Positions 53,643-63,148 of a stretch of 64,000 nucleotides of DNA are shown here, piece after piece. Below the pieces are notes generated by a model. That model did no database searches, was not told the DNA's origin, and saw only the letters and a list, made by a program, of their open reading frames with translations. The position numbers and the translations under genes were made by a program. The number at the start of each line of letters is the position of its first letter. Positions within the stretch are counted from its first letter, which is position 1. The stretch is from assembly GCA_019915015.1 (NCBI GenBank), contig JAHBBC010000028.1:124001-188000 (forward strand). The letters run 5' to 3'. The stretch comes from Auriscalpium vulgare. Its lineage: Eukaryota > Basidiomycota > Agaricomycetes > Russulales > Auriscalpiaceae.

Positions 53643-54892
53643 TCAGCAGAGCAAACGAGTTGAACCAAATGCATCGCGTACTAATTCGAAAATCGTCGGG
53701 AGGGCAGCCCAAATTTTCTTTCTAAGCTTCAAATTCCGCCTCTCCAACGAATCCATCCGGGAGTAACAAATGGACTTTTTATCCGCCTGGCTCATGCCCA
53801 AGTTGTCGCCGAGTTGGAGGGCTTTGAGCCAGTCTGTGCCGGCAAAATTGAGGACGCGCTCCTCCCACCAGGTGTGCCCTTTCTTTATGCAGGCCGGTTT
53901 GCGGTCAGAAGCACATAAGCATCTCTCATCGTCACCCTTGTACTTTTCTGCTAGCTCCTCAACAACATCCCGCAGCGCGACCTTGCCAAGGATGAGGCGG
54001 TGAAGCTCGCCCGGCATGAGGAGCGCGAGGTCCTCCCTATATGCGATGTACTCCCAGGGGTCCATCGCGGCCAAGGAGACCTCCGTGGAGCGCGCTAGGT
54101 CGTAGAACATCGCCGGAAGGACGTGAGGGATGTCATAGGTCGTTGCTAGCCGGATAAATCGCCCTAAATATGAGGCATGTTTACGGAGTCGACCTTTATT
54201 GATGCGTGTATGGCTTACCGGGTTCACGATATTCTGGTCCCGAATCGCAGCATATGTTTTCCACTTTATCCCAATCATGGAGGGTTTTCGGCCACAGCAT
54301 CGTGAGCGCGGTGACGACCTGCGAACGCATGTCGTGTGCATCATACTTCGTCGCGAGAGCTAGCATGCCGTTGTAGGATTCGGGAAACTCGGGGTAGTGG
54401 CTTTCATAAAGGTCGCCTTCTTCAAACGTGGGCAGGTGCTCACGTAGTCGTCTAGGGTAGCGGCGCGGTCAGCGGAAACTCCAGGTGAAGGTGAGGCGCC
54501 GACGCGTACTTGGGATGATACATCGCATCCAGGAAGTCCTTCACGTCCTCTGCTGCGTCTGGCAGCTCCATCACTGGCACCCCTTCGTAACGTTCCGACG
54601 CGACCTCGAACGCGGCCTGGTCGCCGTCGAACATCGACGCAAAAACAGCGCTGTGCAGCGCGAGGACGGGCTTGTGCACGCGGTACAGTGTGTGTGTCAC
54701 GGTGTGTTCGTCCGGGCCCTGAGATACGGTGCGGATGACGAGGTCACCGTCCGGCTTCCATACGACGTCGCTCCTGGCGATGCGGACTTCGGGGTGCTGG
54801 GGTTGCGCGCCAGGTGCGTCTTGGTCCGTCCTCTGTCGCTTTGGAGGGCGGTCGTTGCCAGGCTGAGCATTCGACGCGAGTGTTGAAGCCAT
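53643..54892 (-). CDS. BTB/POZ-domain protein, cluster member 3
   Basis: Three exons. The start is MASTLASNAQPGNDRPPKRQ at 54892, with a basic patch KRQRTDQD that may act as a nuclear signal. The BTB fold has SDVVWKPDGDLVIRTVSQGP, THTLYRVHKPVLALHSAVFA, and SMFDGDQAAFEVASERYEGV, ending DAAEDVKDFLDAMYHPK. The middle exon has FPESYNGMLALATKYDAHDM. The last exon has FIRLATTYDIPHVLPAMFYD, LLMPGELHRLILGKVALRDV and the Cys-rich stretch CLCASDRKPACIKKGHTWWE. It ends LPTIFELVRDAFGSTRLLC. The Cys spacing between the two helices is a repeated feature of this family and could bind a metal, but this is a guess. The tandem GATA box lies about 95-110 bp upstream. Confidence 0.88.
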
Positions 54893-55445
54893 TTTCTCGA
54901 CAAGAGCACAAGCAAGAGCCAAGAGGGTATCAGTAGTATGCAGTATGTGATGCCAATGATCACTGGCGGGCGGGGTAGGGTGCAGCAGATCTTATCTTAT
55001 CTCAACACCGAATCCCTCCACGGACTCGGTGATGGCTCGACCGTCTGCGATCCTCAATCTCCCGCGTCCTGCACCCCAGAAAAAAGGATCAAATAACGCG
55101 CGAGACATAGCCTCTACGGAAAACAGAGGTATAGAGAAGATGGGCACAGGCACACGTATCAGAGCATAAGTCCTGTAGTCTCCACTCGAAGTCGCGGTCT
55201 TGGCGAGTCGCCGATCCGATAGTCCATGCAAACTGGTTCATGTCACTTCTACGAACACAAGGTCAACGTCGGTCATGTTATAGCCACACCTCCCTGAAGA
55301 CTGATGGGTGCGCGGCGACCATTATCCTCTGTCCCCATGGCGCTAAACTCAGGTGTCATATTCACAAGACGACGACACTATGGTATATGGACCAAGCTTG
55401 AGGTGGCACCTACACCGCGGCAGCCGACGCAGAACTGTCGTCAGA
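54893..55445. other. Intergenic, promoter of BTB gene 3 and 3' flank of gene 4
   Basis: It contains the tandem GATA box at 54989-55001. Nothing else is recognised. Confidence 0.45.
54989..55001. promoter_or_regulatory. Tandem GATA box upstream of BTB gene 3
   Basis: Reads ATCTTATCTTATC on the plus strand, that is GATAAGATAAGAT on the coding strand, about 100 bp before the start codon. Confidence 0.7.
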
Positions 55446-56723
55446 CTATTGATTTGTTAGCGTGGCTACTGAACTTGTAATGAATGTGCAACGTACAATT
55501 CCAAATATCTGTGGGAGAGCATTCCATGTTGCTTGCCTGATCGACTCGATTTGACATTGAAGATCCACTGCACGACTGAAACAGACGGACTTTCCGCCTA
55601 ACATTTCAGCCAGCTCCTTGTCAAGTTTCAGGGTCTTGAGGCAGTCAGTAGGGGCACAGAGAGTAACAATCTTCTGCCACCACGAGTTTGCGGTTTCGAG
55701 ACACCCCGGCAATCGCTTGCAGGTCCCTCGACAGGCGGAACTCTCGCCCCTGTAGCGTTTTGTAAGGCCCTTCACAAGCACCCGTAGGGAAGCTTTACCA
55801 AGGATCAGGCGACGAAGCTCGCTCGGCGTGAGCAAGTCAAGGTCCGCTTTGTACTGCTCCTGGTCCTCGAGCCCCATTTCCGACAAGGCATTGTCCGTAG
55901 CACGGGCGAGGTCGTAGAACATGGCAGGGAGAACCTCGGGCATGTCATTCGCGGTCGCAAGCCTGATGTACTTCCCTGGGAGATGGAGGATGAGACTCGG
56001 ATTGTGCGTGCATGGATGAGGACACTTACCAGGCTCTCGATAGTCCGGCCCACAGCCCGCCGCCAACTCTTCTACGGCATACCAGTCATCGAGATCGTAG
56101 GGCCATACCTGCGCAAGCGCAGTGCCGACCTGTTGGCGCATGTCCTGCGCGTCGTACTTCGTCGCGAGGCGTAGGACACCGCAGTAGGATTCAGGAAACT
56201 CAGGCCAACGTTCTTCATACAGGGATACCTCCCCGAATTCCGGCTGATGCCTGCGTAGTCGCCTACAGAATGTGACCCAGCCCAATCAGCGCACATACAA
56301 ACTTAGAAGATCTGAAGATCATGATGTAGGTGCGTACTTTGGGTGGTACATCGCGTCTAAGAAATGTTTTACGTCCTCTGCTGCGTCCGGAAGCTCCATC
56401 ACTGAAACGCCTTCGTAGCGCTCGGACGCGACCTCGAACGCGGCCTGTTCGCCCTGGAACATCGACGCGAAGGCGCCACAGTGAAGCGCGAGGACGGCCT
56501 TGTGAACACGGTAAAGTGTGTGCACCACGAAGGGTTCCTCTGAATCTTTTTCCACAGTGCGGATAACCAAGTCTCCGTCGGGCACCCAGACGATGTCGCT
56601 CTTGGTGATGTGGACTTCAGGGATCTGGGACTTCGAGGCACCCAGCGCGTCTTGATCCGTCCTCAGGCGCTTCAATGGGCGGTCGTTGCTAGTATTGGCA
56701 TCCGATGCGAGAGTTGACGCCAT
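55446..56723 (-). CDS. BTB/POZ-domain protein, cluster member 4
   Basis: Three exons; exon 1 runs 56723-56338. The start is MASTLASDANTSNDRPLKRL, and the first seven residues are the same as in member 3. The BTB fold has SDIVWVPDGDLVIRTVEKDS, HTLYRVHKAVLALHCGAFAS and DAAEDVKHFLDAMYHPK. Exon 2 has WPEFPESYCGVLRLATKYDA. Exon 3 has YIRLATANDMPEVLPAMFYD, LLTPSELRRLILGKASLRVL and CRGTCKRLPGCLETANSWWQ. It ends IFGIVRCTFITSSVATLTNQ. The whole frame is open, so the gene should be functional. The tandem GATA box upstream has three TTATC units, one more than in most members. Function as for the other members: adaptor or dimerisation protein, partner unknown. Confidence 0.88.
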
Positions 56724-56798
56724 ACTTAGCAGATAGCTATGGGGTGATGAGTTCTGAATAAGGTGGAAGAAAAGTCGTGCCAGCGTTGGCAGGTGAAG

Positions 56799-56816
56799 AT
56801 CTTATCTTATCTTATC
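56799..56816. promoter_or_regulatory. Triple GATA box upstream of BTB gene 4
   Basis: Reads ATCTTATCTTATCTTATC on the plus strand, three GATAAG units on the coding strand, about 75-95 bp before the start codon. Confidence 0.72.
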
Positions 56817-57081
56817 GCAATTCACGCGTCAGACAAATGTCAGACGTCTATGATATCAAAAATCCCATACAGTGCGGATGTCTTCAAAAACAAGGTACCA
56901 GGATTCTGCGTGGAGCAAAGCGTACGTCTTGCTGAGGCGTCGTTGAAAAAAAAACGACGCCATGCTAAGGCAAACTACACAGAAGAAGATCGACAAGGAG
57001 ATGTCAAACGCGTACGCTCTAGGAGTCCCAACACCTACACCGCGGCAGAAGAGGCAGGATCCTTGTCATCCTGATCACATG

Positions 57082-58316
57082 TTAGCATTGGCCACCAAAC
57101 TTGTACTTAATGAATGCACAACGCACGAGTCCAAATATCTTGGGGAGAGCATTCCATATTGCTTGCCTGATCAACCTGATCTGACCCTGAGCATGCTCTA
57201 CACGTCCTTCACATACGAGATGTCCACCGAAGCTTGGAACTGAGTTCTTGAGAAGTTGAAGTGAGTCAAGGCAGTCAGGGCCTTCGCAAGTAACCGTCTT
57301 TTTCCACCACTTTTCCGCCGTTCGGGCGCATCCGCCGAGCGATAGATTACAGAGGCAACCTGCATCATTGGCTTCATAGCAGTCTATTTGGCTCGTCCCG
57401 AATGCTTTCAAGGAGGATTTTCCGATGATTAGCTGATGAAGCTCGCCTGGCGTGAGCAGCGCTAGGTCCGCTACAAACTGCTCCCACACCCCAGGGTCCA
57501 TGTCGCCTATGAGAGTCTCGCTCGTGATGGCGAGCTCATAGAACATGGCAGGGAGGACATCGAGAATGTCATGTTCCTTTGCGAGCCGGATGTATTTACC
57601 TAACAAAACGAGGATGAGACTAGAATATCGTATGTGCGTACGAAGCAAATACTCACCGGGATACCAGTAGACAGCTCTGTTCACATCCGACCACGAATCT
57701 AAGGCATCCCAGTCCCGGAGTTTGCGGGGCCACAACATCTCCAAGGCGGCGGCGATCTGCTCGCGCATTTCCTGTGCATCGTACTTCGTCGCAAGGCGGA
57801 GGACGCCAGAGTAGGAGGCAGGGAACTCGGGCCGACGAGCGCCATAGAGGGGTCCCTTCCCGCGATCTGGGAAGTGCTTGCGGATCTGTCTGCGCAGCGC
57901 AGCATAGCATGATCAGCGCAGACACGAGATCCAAGGGAAGCACTAGCCACGTACTTGGGGTGATATATCGCATCCAGGAAGTGTTTGACATCCTCTGCGG
58001 CGTCAGGCAGCTCCATCACAGGCATTCCTTCAATGCGCTCCGATGCAGCCTCAAACACAGCCTGGTCGCCGTCGAACATCGCCGCGAAGACGCCGCAATG
58101 GAGCGCAAGGACGGATTTGTGCACGCGGTAGAGCGTGTGCGATGCGGTTGGACTATCCTGTGGCACCTCGACGGTGCGGATGATCAGGTTGCCGTCGGGC
58201 ATCCATACTACATCGCTCTTCGTAATTGTGGGCTGCGCGCTGGAGGCGTCTTGGTCCGTCCTCTGTCGTTTCTTGAGGCGACTCCCGTTGTCAGAATGGG
58301 CGATCGGTGACGCCAT
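57082..58316 (-). CDS. BTB/POZ-domain protein, cluster member 5
   Basis: Three exons (58316-57955, 57889-57657, 57599-57082) give 370 residues. The start is MASPIAHSDNGSRLKKRQRT. The BTB fold has SDVVWMPDGNLIIRTVEVPQ, SHTLYRVHKSVLALHCGVFA, and DAAEDVKHFLDAIYHPK. Exon 2 has FPASYSGVLRLATKYDAQEM. Exon 3 has YIRLAKEHDILDVLPAMFYE, LLTPGELHQLIIGKSSLKAF and CLCNLSLGGCARTAEKWWKK. It ends FGLVRCAFIKYKFGGQC. The N-terminus (MASP-AHSD-G) and the whole promoter are most similar to member 6 at 63149, so these two are the latest duplicates. A 64 bp minisatellite lies in its leader. Confidence 0.9.
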
Positions 58317-58356
58317 TGTCTCGACCCCGAGGAAAAGCGAAGATCAGAGGGTATGA

Positions 58357-58420
58357 GACGGTGGGGGATTGGGACGGCGGGGGATTGGGACGGTGGGGAA
58401 TTGGGACGGTGGGGAATGCA
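58357..58420. repeat. Minisatellite, four 16 bp units, in the leader of BTB gene 5
   Basis: Four consecutive copies of GACGGTGGGGRATTGG, the last one slightly degenerate. They start about 40 bp upstream of the start codon. The matching place in BTB gene 6 has a single unit, so the array expanded after the duplication. Confidence 0.8.
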
Positions 58421-58466
58421 GTCGAAAGGGAGAGGCGGCAAAGCCTTTTGATAAATAGAGTCATCG

Positions 58467-58529
58467 CGGTCGAAGCCAGACTGCGGTACAGGAAGCCACC
58501 AGATACGAAGCCCGCTGAAGCTTCGACCG
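58467..58529. repeat. 10 bp inverted repeat in the BTB gene 5 promoter
   Basis: CGGTCGAAGC (58467-58476) and its complement GCTTCGACCG (58520-58529) flank about 43 bp. The same pair is kept at 62995-63046 before BTB gene 6. Confidence 0.65.
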
Positions 58530-58531
58530 TC

Positions 58532-58544
58532 ATCTTATCTTATC
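58532..58544. promoter_or_regulatory. Tandem GATA box upstream of BTB gene 5
   Basis: ATCTTATCTTATC on the plus strand, about 220 bp before the start codon, next to the inverted repeat. Confidence 0.7.
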
Positions 58545-60838
58545 GCACCCTTACCCAAAAAGAAATCCACAAACGGATAACTAGCAGATTTGCAGATGTA
58601 GTGTCAACATCGCAGCGCGCATCTAACTGAATGGGGAGTAGGTAAGGCAAAGAAATGGAAAGACGGTGGGCGAGCATGCACATACCGCGCGTCGCGCATG
58701 CAGCTTGCACGGCGGCTGTCCCAAGAGTGTGCCATACGAGTCAGACGCGCACCCCCAGATTTATGTTGACGGCTAAGTCGCAAATTTGATCCACCCGAGC
58801 GCTGGGACGATGAGCGCGCAGGTCCGGTACTCGTAAGCGAGGTATAAGTGAATTGCAAGGGCCTCGTTGCCAAGGTACGGCGTCCACCCACAGGAGAAAA
58901 GGGCAGCATTTCAATTTGTCTTGAGAAGCCAGCGAGCGGCACCGAGCACCAGGAATAAGGCGATCTGCGCACCACGCCTGTCATGCATCATGAGATACTG
59001 TCGCGAACATGCAGAGCCTGAGTAACAAACGCACCGCAAACGTCCGCGCGTCAAGAGCGAGAATGCGCTCATCCAAGAGAACGCCGGACACGACGGCTGT
59101 CAGGAGCAGGCCGGAGTTCACTTTTTATATAACGTATTGGCAACGCGTCAACCGCAGGCCTGGCAGTCAACACATTGATGACTGGACAGTACAGTAACTC
59201 TCACGTTCGGAAAGTGGTGTGAGCGAGGCGCACCGGCGCACTCGGAGAACATGCCACCTCGGGCGACTTGACGATGCGGAGCTCCGAATCGGAGAGGCGT
59301 CAGTCACTTTGTGAATCTGTCGAACCAGGCTCTGTCTGATGTAGAAACGAAGTGGGTATGAACGTGCTTACCGGTACGAAAGGAGGGCTCCCATGAGAAA
59401 TTGCTCGAGCCGCGCGCTCTTCGTCGTACCCTTTCGGCGCACCCCGGCAGCATGATCCGCGTGTTGTGCTGGAGCGGACGCGCTGACATGCATGCGCCAA
59501 TCGGCGTCGACGGACATGCGGAGCGGGCCAGGAGCCGCGAGTGAGGCGATGCACCGCACCGGACTCCGAGACACCTCTCTGGCGGTGTGCTCAACTTTGG
59601 TTGCATTGAAATAAGGGCACTGTTGTCGTCGTGAGCTTGAGCAAGCTTGAGCGGTTGACCAATAATAGTCATGATACGCTCTCCGCGAGCCGATGTGACG
59701 TTAGAACTAAACATGCAAGATTTGACGCGCGCCTGATCGACATACTGTACATTGACTTTATTCACATCATTCGAATTGAAGCCCTGCCTGTGTATTCACC
59801 CTCCCGACGGGACCTGGGGCCACGGGCCCGAGGTGTGTGACCTTGTGTGACCCACCGGCGAACCGGTGATGGTAAATACGTATCCGTCGAGATACTAGAT
59901 AGTTGGAACTTGGTAGATCGATGTCGCGTCCTGTCCCGAATACGAGGCGGTTCTAGTGAGGGTCGCGAACTAGAAGTCGTAGAGTAGGGGTTCCATACCA
60001 CGTTTTGCAGGGTCTTGGCCCAGAGGTCACTGACCTTGCATATCCGCTGGGGCCATGGACGCTGCTCAAGGACGGTGAGAGTTCGGTGAACTAGTACCTG
60101 TATGTGTGGCGCAGGACATCAATCCTTTTATTATTCAATGGGCTGGATAGACAAGAAGCCGCGAGTGCAGCAGACACGCGTGGTCAACGCGTGGTCCTGC
60201 ATGGGAATAAGTATAAGACGTGCTGACCGACGGGCTTCCAGAGTAATAAACGCATATGACCCTCGCCCTATCAGCACACCGGCGGCGCCTCCCCAATCCC
60301 CGGCACGCACATCTGTAGGCGCGTCTGGGTCCGACTGAGGAGTGTCACGGGTAGTTTCCCTGGCGACGGCCGCGGGGCATTGGGCATTGATGCGCAGCGA
60401 GCGGGTGGGAAGATGACAGTGAGGACTCGAGGAGTCGGACGAGGACGGGCGACGACACCGCATGGCGAGGTCGGTCGGTCCTGAGTCAGTCGGTCGCCGT
60501 CGGGCGGCGCGAGAGTGTGGCGGGATGTTGAGGCGTCGAGCACAGCATTACTGTACTCTGCGTCGGGGCATGCGTGATAGGGTGAACGAAAGGTGGTGGT
60601 CGGAGCGTAGGGGAGGCCTTCGTGCGGCCGACCCTTGATTCTGGCGGTGACGTGAGCGGAGGGATTTCGAGCGGCCGGGGCGCCGGGGAACAGCAGGGGC
60701 CGAACGCGCGCTCGCACAAAACATGCAAGTCTCATATTTGTGTCCGACTGCTCTTCTACCTGCTCGTCGTTGCCTCTGCGCACCGCGTACCTCCTCGCAG
60801 CGCAGCACCGCGCCCATCGCCACGGTCTCAGCGCGGCC
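58545..60838. other. Intergenic region of about 2.3 kb
   Basis: Reading frames here are shadows in GC-rich DNA without family motifs. No BTB remnant or transposon is recognised. The right end is the promoter of the DUF6593 gene. Confidence 0.4.
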
Positions 60839-62785
60839 ATGCTAGGATCCGACTCCCACGCTCCCCAGGGTCGCGTCCCCGATCGCTTCGCGCACCTCGC
60901 CCGCCTCGCATCGTTAGCGAAACGCCCCGCCACCGCCGTCCATGTTCAGCCTGGCAGCCCTTGGGACAAGCGGAAGGTCACACAGGGCGGGACGTCCTTC
61001 ACGCCCTCCTTCGATGCCCGACCGAAGACGCCCAGCTCGTCCTTCCCCTCATTACGTCGATTTACCTCAGAACCATCCACGCCGACACTCCCCCCGCTCC
61101 TTTCTCTCAGGCTCTCGTCACCGTCCTTCCTAGAGACCGTGGTGCACGACGGCACATCCGAAAACCCGCTCTATGTCATCGACACCGACGACAATACCAC
61201 GAAAATACGCCGCTCAGACGCCAGGGGCTTTGTGAACGTCGCCCGTGTGCGATGGCGTCGCGATGGCGCCTCTTCGCCGAAGGACCTGGACGGCGTGCAG
61301 CTCGCGTTCGGTGCCAAGGGCTCGTTGCGGCCGGCTGACGAGTTTCTTGCGTACTCAAACGGGACCATCTCCAGGTGCGTGCGTGCGCTGGTGCCCTCAC
61401 ATTCTGATCCTGAATGCCCCGCAGGTATCACAAGTTCTACATGCCGCATCACGCCCACAGCCTGCGCTGGAAACGCACGGGTTCATCATATTACGTGCGT
61501 GTCCCTTTTCGCGCTGCCGGGGATCTTGCTGACATTCGTGCAGTGCTCAACGGAGAGCGTCAAGGGCCCCGTCGCCGTCCTCGAGCCCGCCACCCTCACT
61601 ACGACGGCGCGTCTGCACATCTACGACCCGCTCTTCCGGCAGGGCCAGACTAAGCCGCAGCGCTCGCACGCGAACCTCCCGCTCAGCCTGCTCGACTTCC
61701 TCCTCGTCACCGCGTTGCTCATCCTCACCCCCGGTGACGAGTGGACGAACATCACGCGCACCGCGCACATCGAGCCCTTCCCCTTCCTCCGCCCCCTCGA
61801 CGCGGACGCGGACTCGAACGAGGCATCATCATCATTCCTCCCACCCTCACCGAATCACCGCGCGTCAGCGCGCTCTCGCCGCTCCTCAGCGTCCGACGAG
61901 CCCGAGCCCTCCTTTGCGCAGGCAGCGGCCCCGCCCACAGAGCGCTGGCGCGCCGGTGCCACGTCGAGCCGCGCGCCATCGCGCGGCTCGGGCGACACGT
62001 CTGTTTCGGCCTCGCCGATCACACCGACGCACTACGCCGGCTCCCTGCACTCGGCACCGCGCCGCACGCTCTTCTCCATGCGCAACGCGTCGACGCCGTC
62101 CCTCTCCTCGCACTACGCCAGCCGCGAGCTCCCCCTCCCGCCGCCGCTCCCCGCCCCGCCGAGCACGCCCTCGCGCACGTCCAACCGACCCGCGCCGCTC
62201 CTCCCTTCTTCGTCCGCGGGCGGCGCGTACGCGCGTTACGGAACACCCCCGACCCCGCCGCCACAGCGCTCGCTGCCCCGCCCGCCGACGCCCGGAGGAC
62301 ACTCCCCGCTCCCGAAGCCGCCGCCGCAGCACCCACCCCCATCAACGCCCTCACGACACCACGCATTACCGCCGCCCACATCCGGCGAGAAGCCCCCGTT
62401 TCCACAGCCCTCGCATCCGGCGCACACGCCCCCGCGGCATCGCGAGCCCGCGCAGCCGCCGCACCGGCGCTCGCTCTCGCACGCGCACGCATACGGGACC
62501 CCCCAGCGCGCGCCCGCGCTGCCGCCGCTGCCCAAGTTGCCTGGCGACGACGATGCCGGTGTGTATGCTGCACCGGCGAAGTTTCCGCAGGAGTACGCCG
62601 TGCACCGGCCGGCGCTCGGTATACGCACCGCGCTCGACGGGGCGGAGGCCGCGGCCGCTGCGCCCATCGTTGCGGAGGTGGGCCCGCGCGCGTCCGTGTA
62701 TGAATTACCGCCACCGGCGTACAGCGCGGTGGACGTGCAGCGTTCGCGCACGGTCAGTGCGCGGGCTCGCGCGGCGGAGGGATAG
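60839..62785 (+). CDS. DUF6593 protein with long Pro/Ser/Arg-rich tail
   Basis: Three exons (60839-61374, 61425-61494, 61544-62785) give 615 residues. The DUF6593 domain covers about residues 100-310: ENPLYVIDTDDNTTKIRRSD, FVNVARVRWRRD, FHIPHY-like KFYMPHHAHSLRWKRTGSSY, VKGPVAVLEPATLTTTARLH, and a hydrophobic C-terminal helix LLDFLLVTALLIL. This domain is a tubby-like or beta-rich fold of unknown role, widespread in Agaricomycetes. The remaining half is low complexity: long Pro/Ser runs with many SRT, PPPTP and HPAHTPPRH stretches, probably disordered. The start is the first in-frame ATG; the frame is open further up but without an ATG. The ends of both introns are GTGCGT...CAG. Confidence 0.85.
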   Translation: MLGSDSHAPQGRVPDRFAHLARLASLAKRPATAVHVQPGSPWDKRKVTQGGTSFTPSFDARPKTPSSSFPSLRRFTSEPSTPTLPPLLSLRLSSPSFLETVVHDGTSENPLYVIDTDDNTTKIRRSDARGFVNVARVRWRRDGASSPKDLDGVQLAFGAKGSLRPADEFLAYSNGTISRCVRALVPSHSDPECPAGITSSTCRITPTACAGNARVHHITCVSLFALPGILLTFVQCSTESVKGPVAVLEPATLTTTARLHIYDPLFRQGQTKPQRSHANLPLSLLDFLLVTALLILTPGDEWTNITRTAHIEPFPFLRPLDADADSNEASSSFLPPSPNHRASARSRRSSASDEPEPSFAQAAAPPTERWRAGATSSRAPSRGSGDTSVSASPITPTHYAGSLHSAPRRTLFSMRNASTPSLSSHYASRELPLPPPLPAPPSTPSRTSNRPAPLLPSSSAGGAYARYGTPPTPPPQRSLPRPPTPGGHSPLPKPPPQHPPPSTPSRHHALPPPTSGEKPPFPQPSHPAHTPPRHREPAQPPHRRSLSHAHAYGTPQRAPALPPLPKLPGDDDAGVYAAPAKFPQEYAVHRPALGIRTALDGAEAAAAAPIVAEVGPRASVYELPPPAYSAVDVQRSRTVSARARAAEG

Positions 62786-62979
62786 TGGGCGGGGTGGGAC
62801 TATTGCTTTTGCTTTGATATACTTGTCTTCTACGCTGTCCTTTACTGACTACCGCATACGTCGCGCATTGCTATCTTGTACTTACATTCATTGGATGACT
62901 TGGATCTGGATCCTCGCAATCGAACTGTGCTGCAATATCCGTTTCATTTGTGTCGTGGGTTTCATTTCGGGTAAGGTGC

Positions 62980-62992
62980 GATAAGATAAGAT
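62980..62992. promoter_or_regulatory. Tandem GATA box upstream of BTB gene 6
   Basis: GATAAGATAAGAT about 160 bp before the start codon, followed directly by the conserved inverted repeat. Confidence 0.7.
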
Positions 62993-62994
62993 GA

Positions 62995-63046
62995 CGGTCG
63001 AAGCTTGGGCGCGGGCTTCGTGCTGGCCGCAGTCTGGCTTCGACCG
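62995..63046. repeat. 10 bp inverted repeat in the BTB gene 6 promoter
   Basis: CGGTCGAAGC (62995-63004) and GCTTCGACCG (63037-63046), spaced by 32 bp. The same pair occurs in the promoter of BTB gene 5. Confidence 0.65.
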
Positions 63047-63148
63047 CGATGACTCTCTCTATTAAAAGGCTCTGCCGCCTTTCCCTCGCAACTGCATCCC
63101 CCACCGTCTCACAACCTCTGAACTTTGTTATCACACGGTGTCGTTACA

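Larger units (their letters stand above)
62786..63148. other. Promoter of BTB gene 6
   Basis: It holds the tandem GATA box, the inverted repeat and a TATTAAAA element near 63060. It matches the promoter of BTB gene 5 almost base by base. Confidence 0.55.

Noticed and set aside
61734..62984. Overlapping frames rich in Arg and Ala on both strands
   Set aside because: They come from the Pro/Ser-rich, GC-rich tail of the DUF6593 gene read in other frames.
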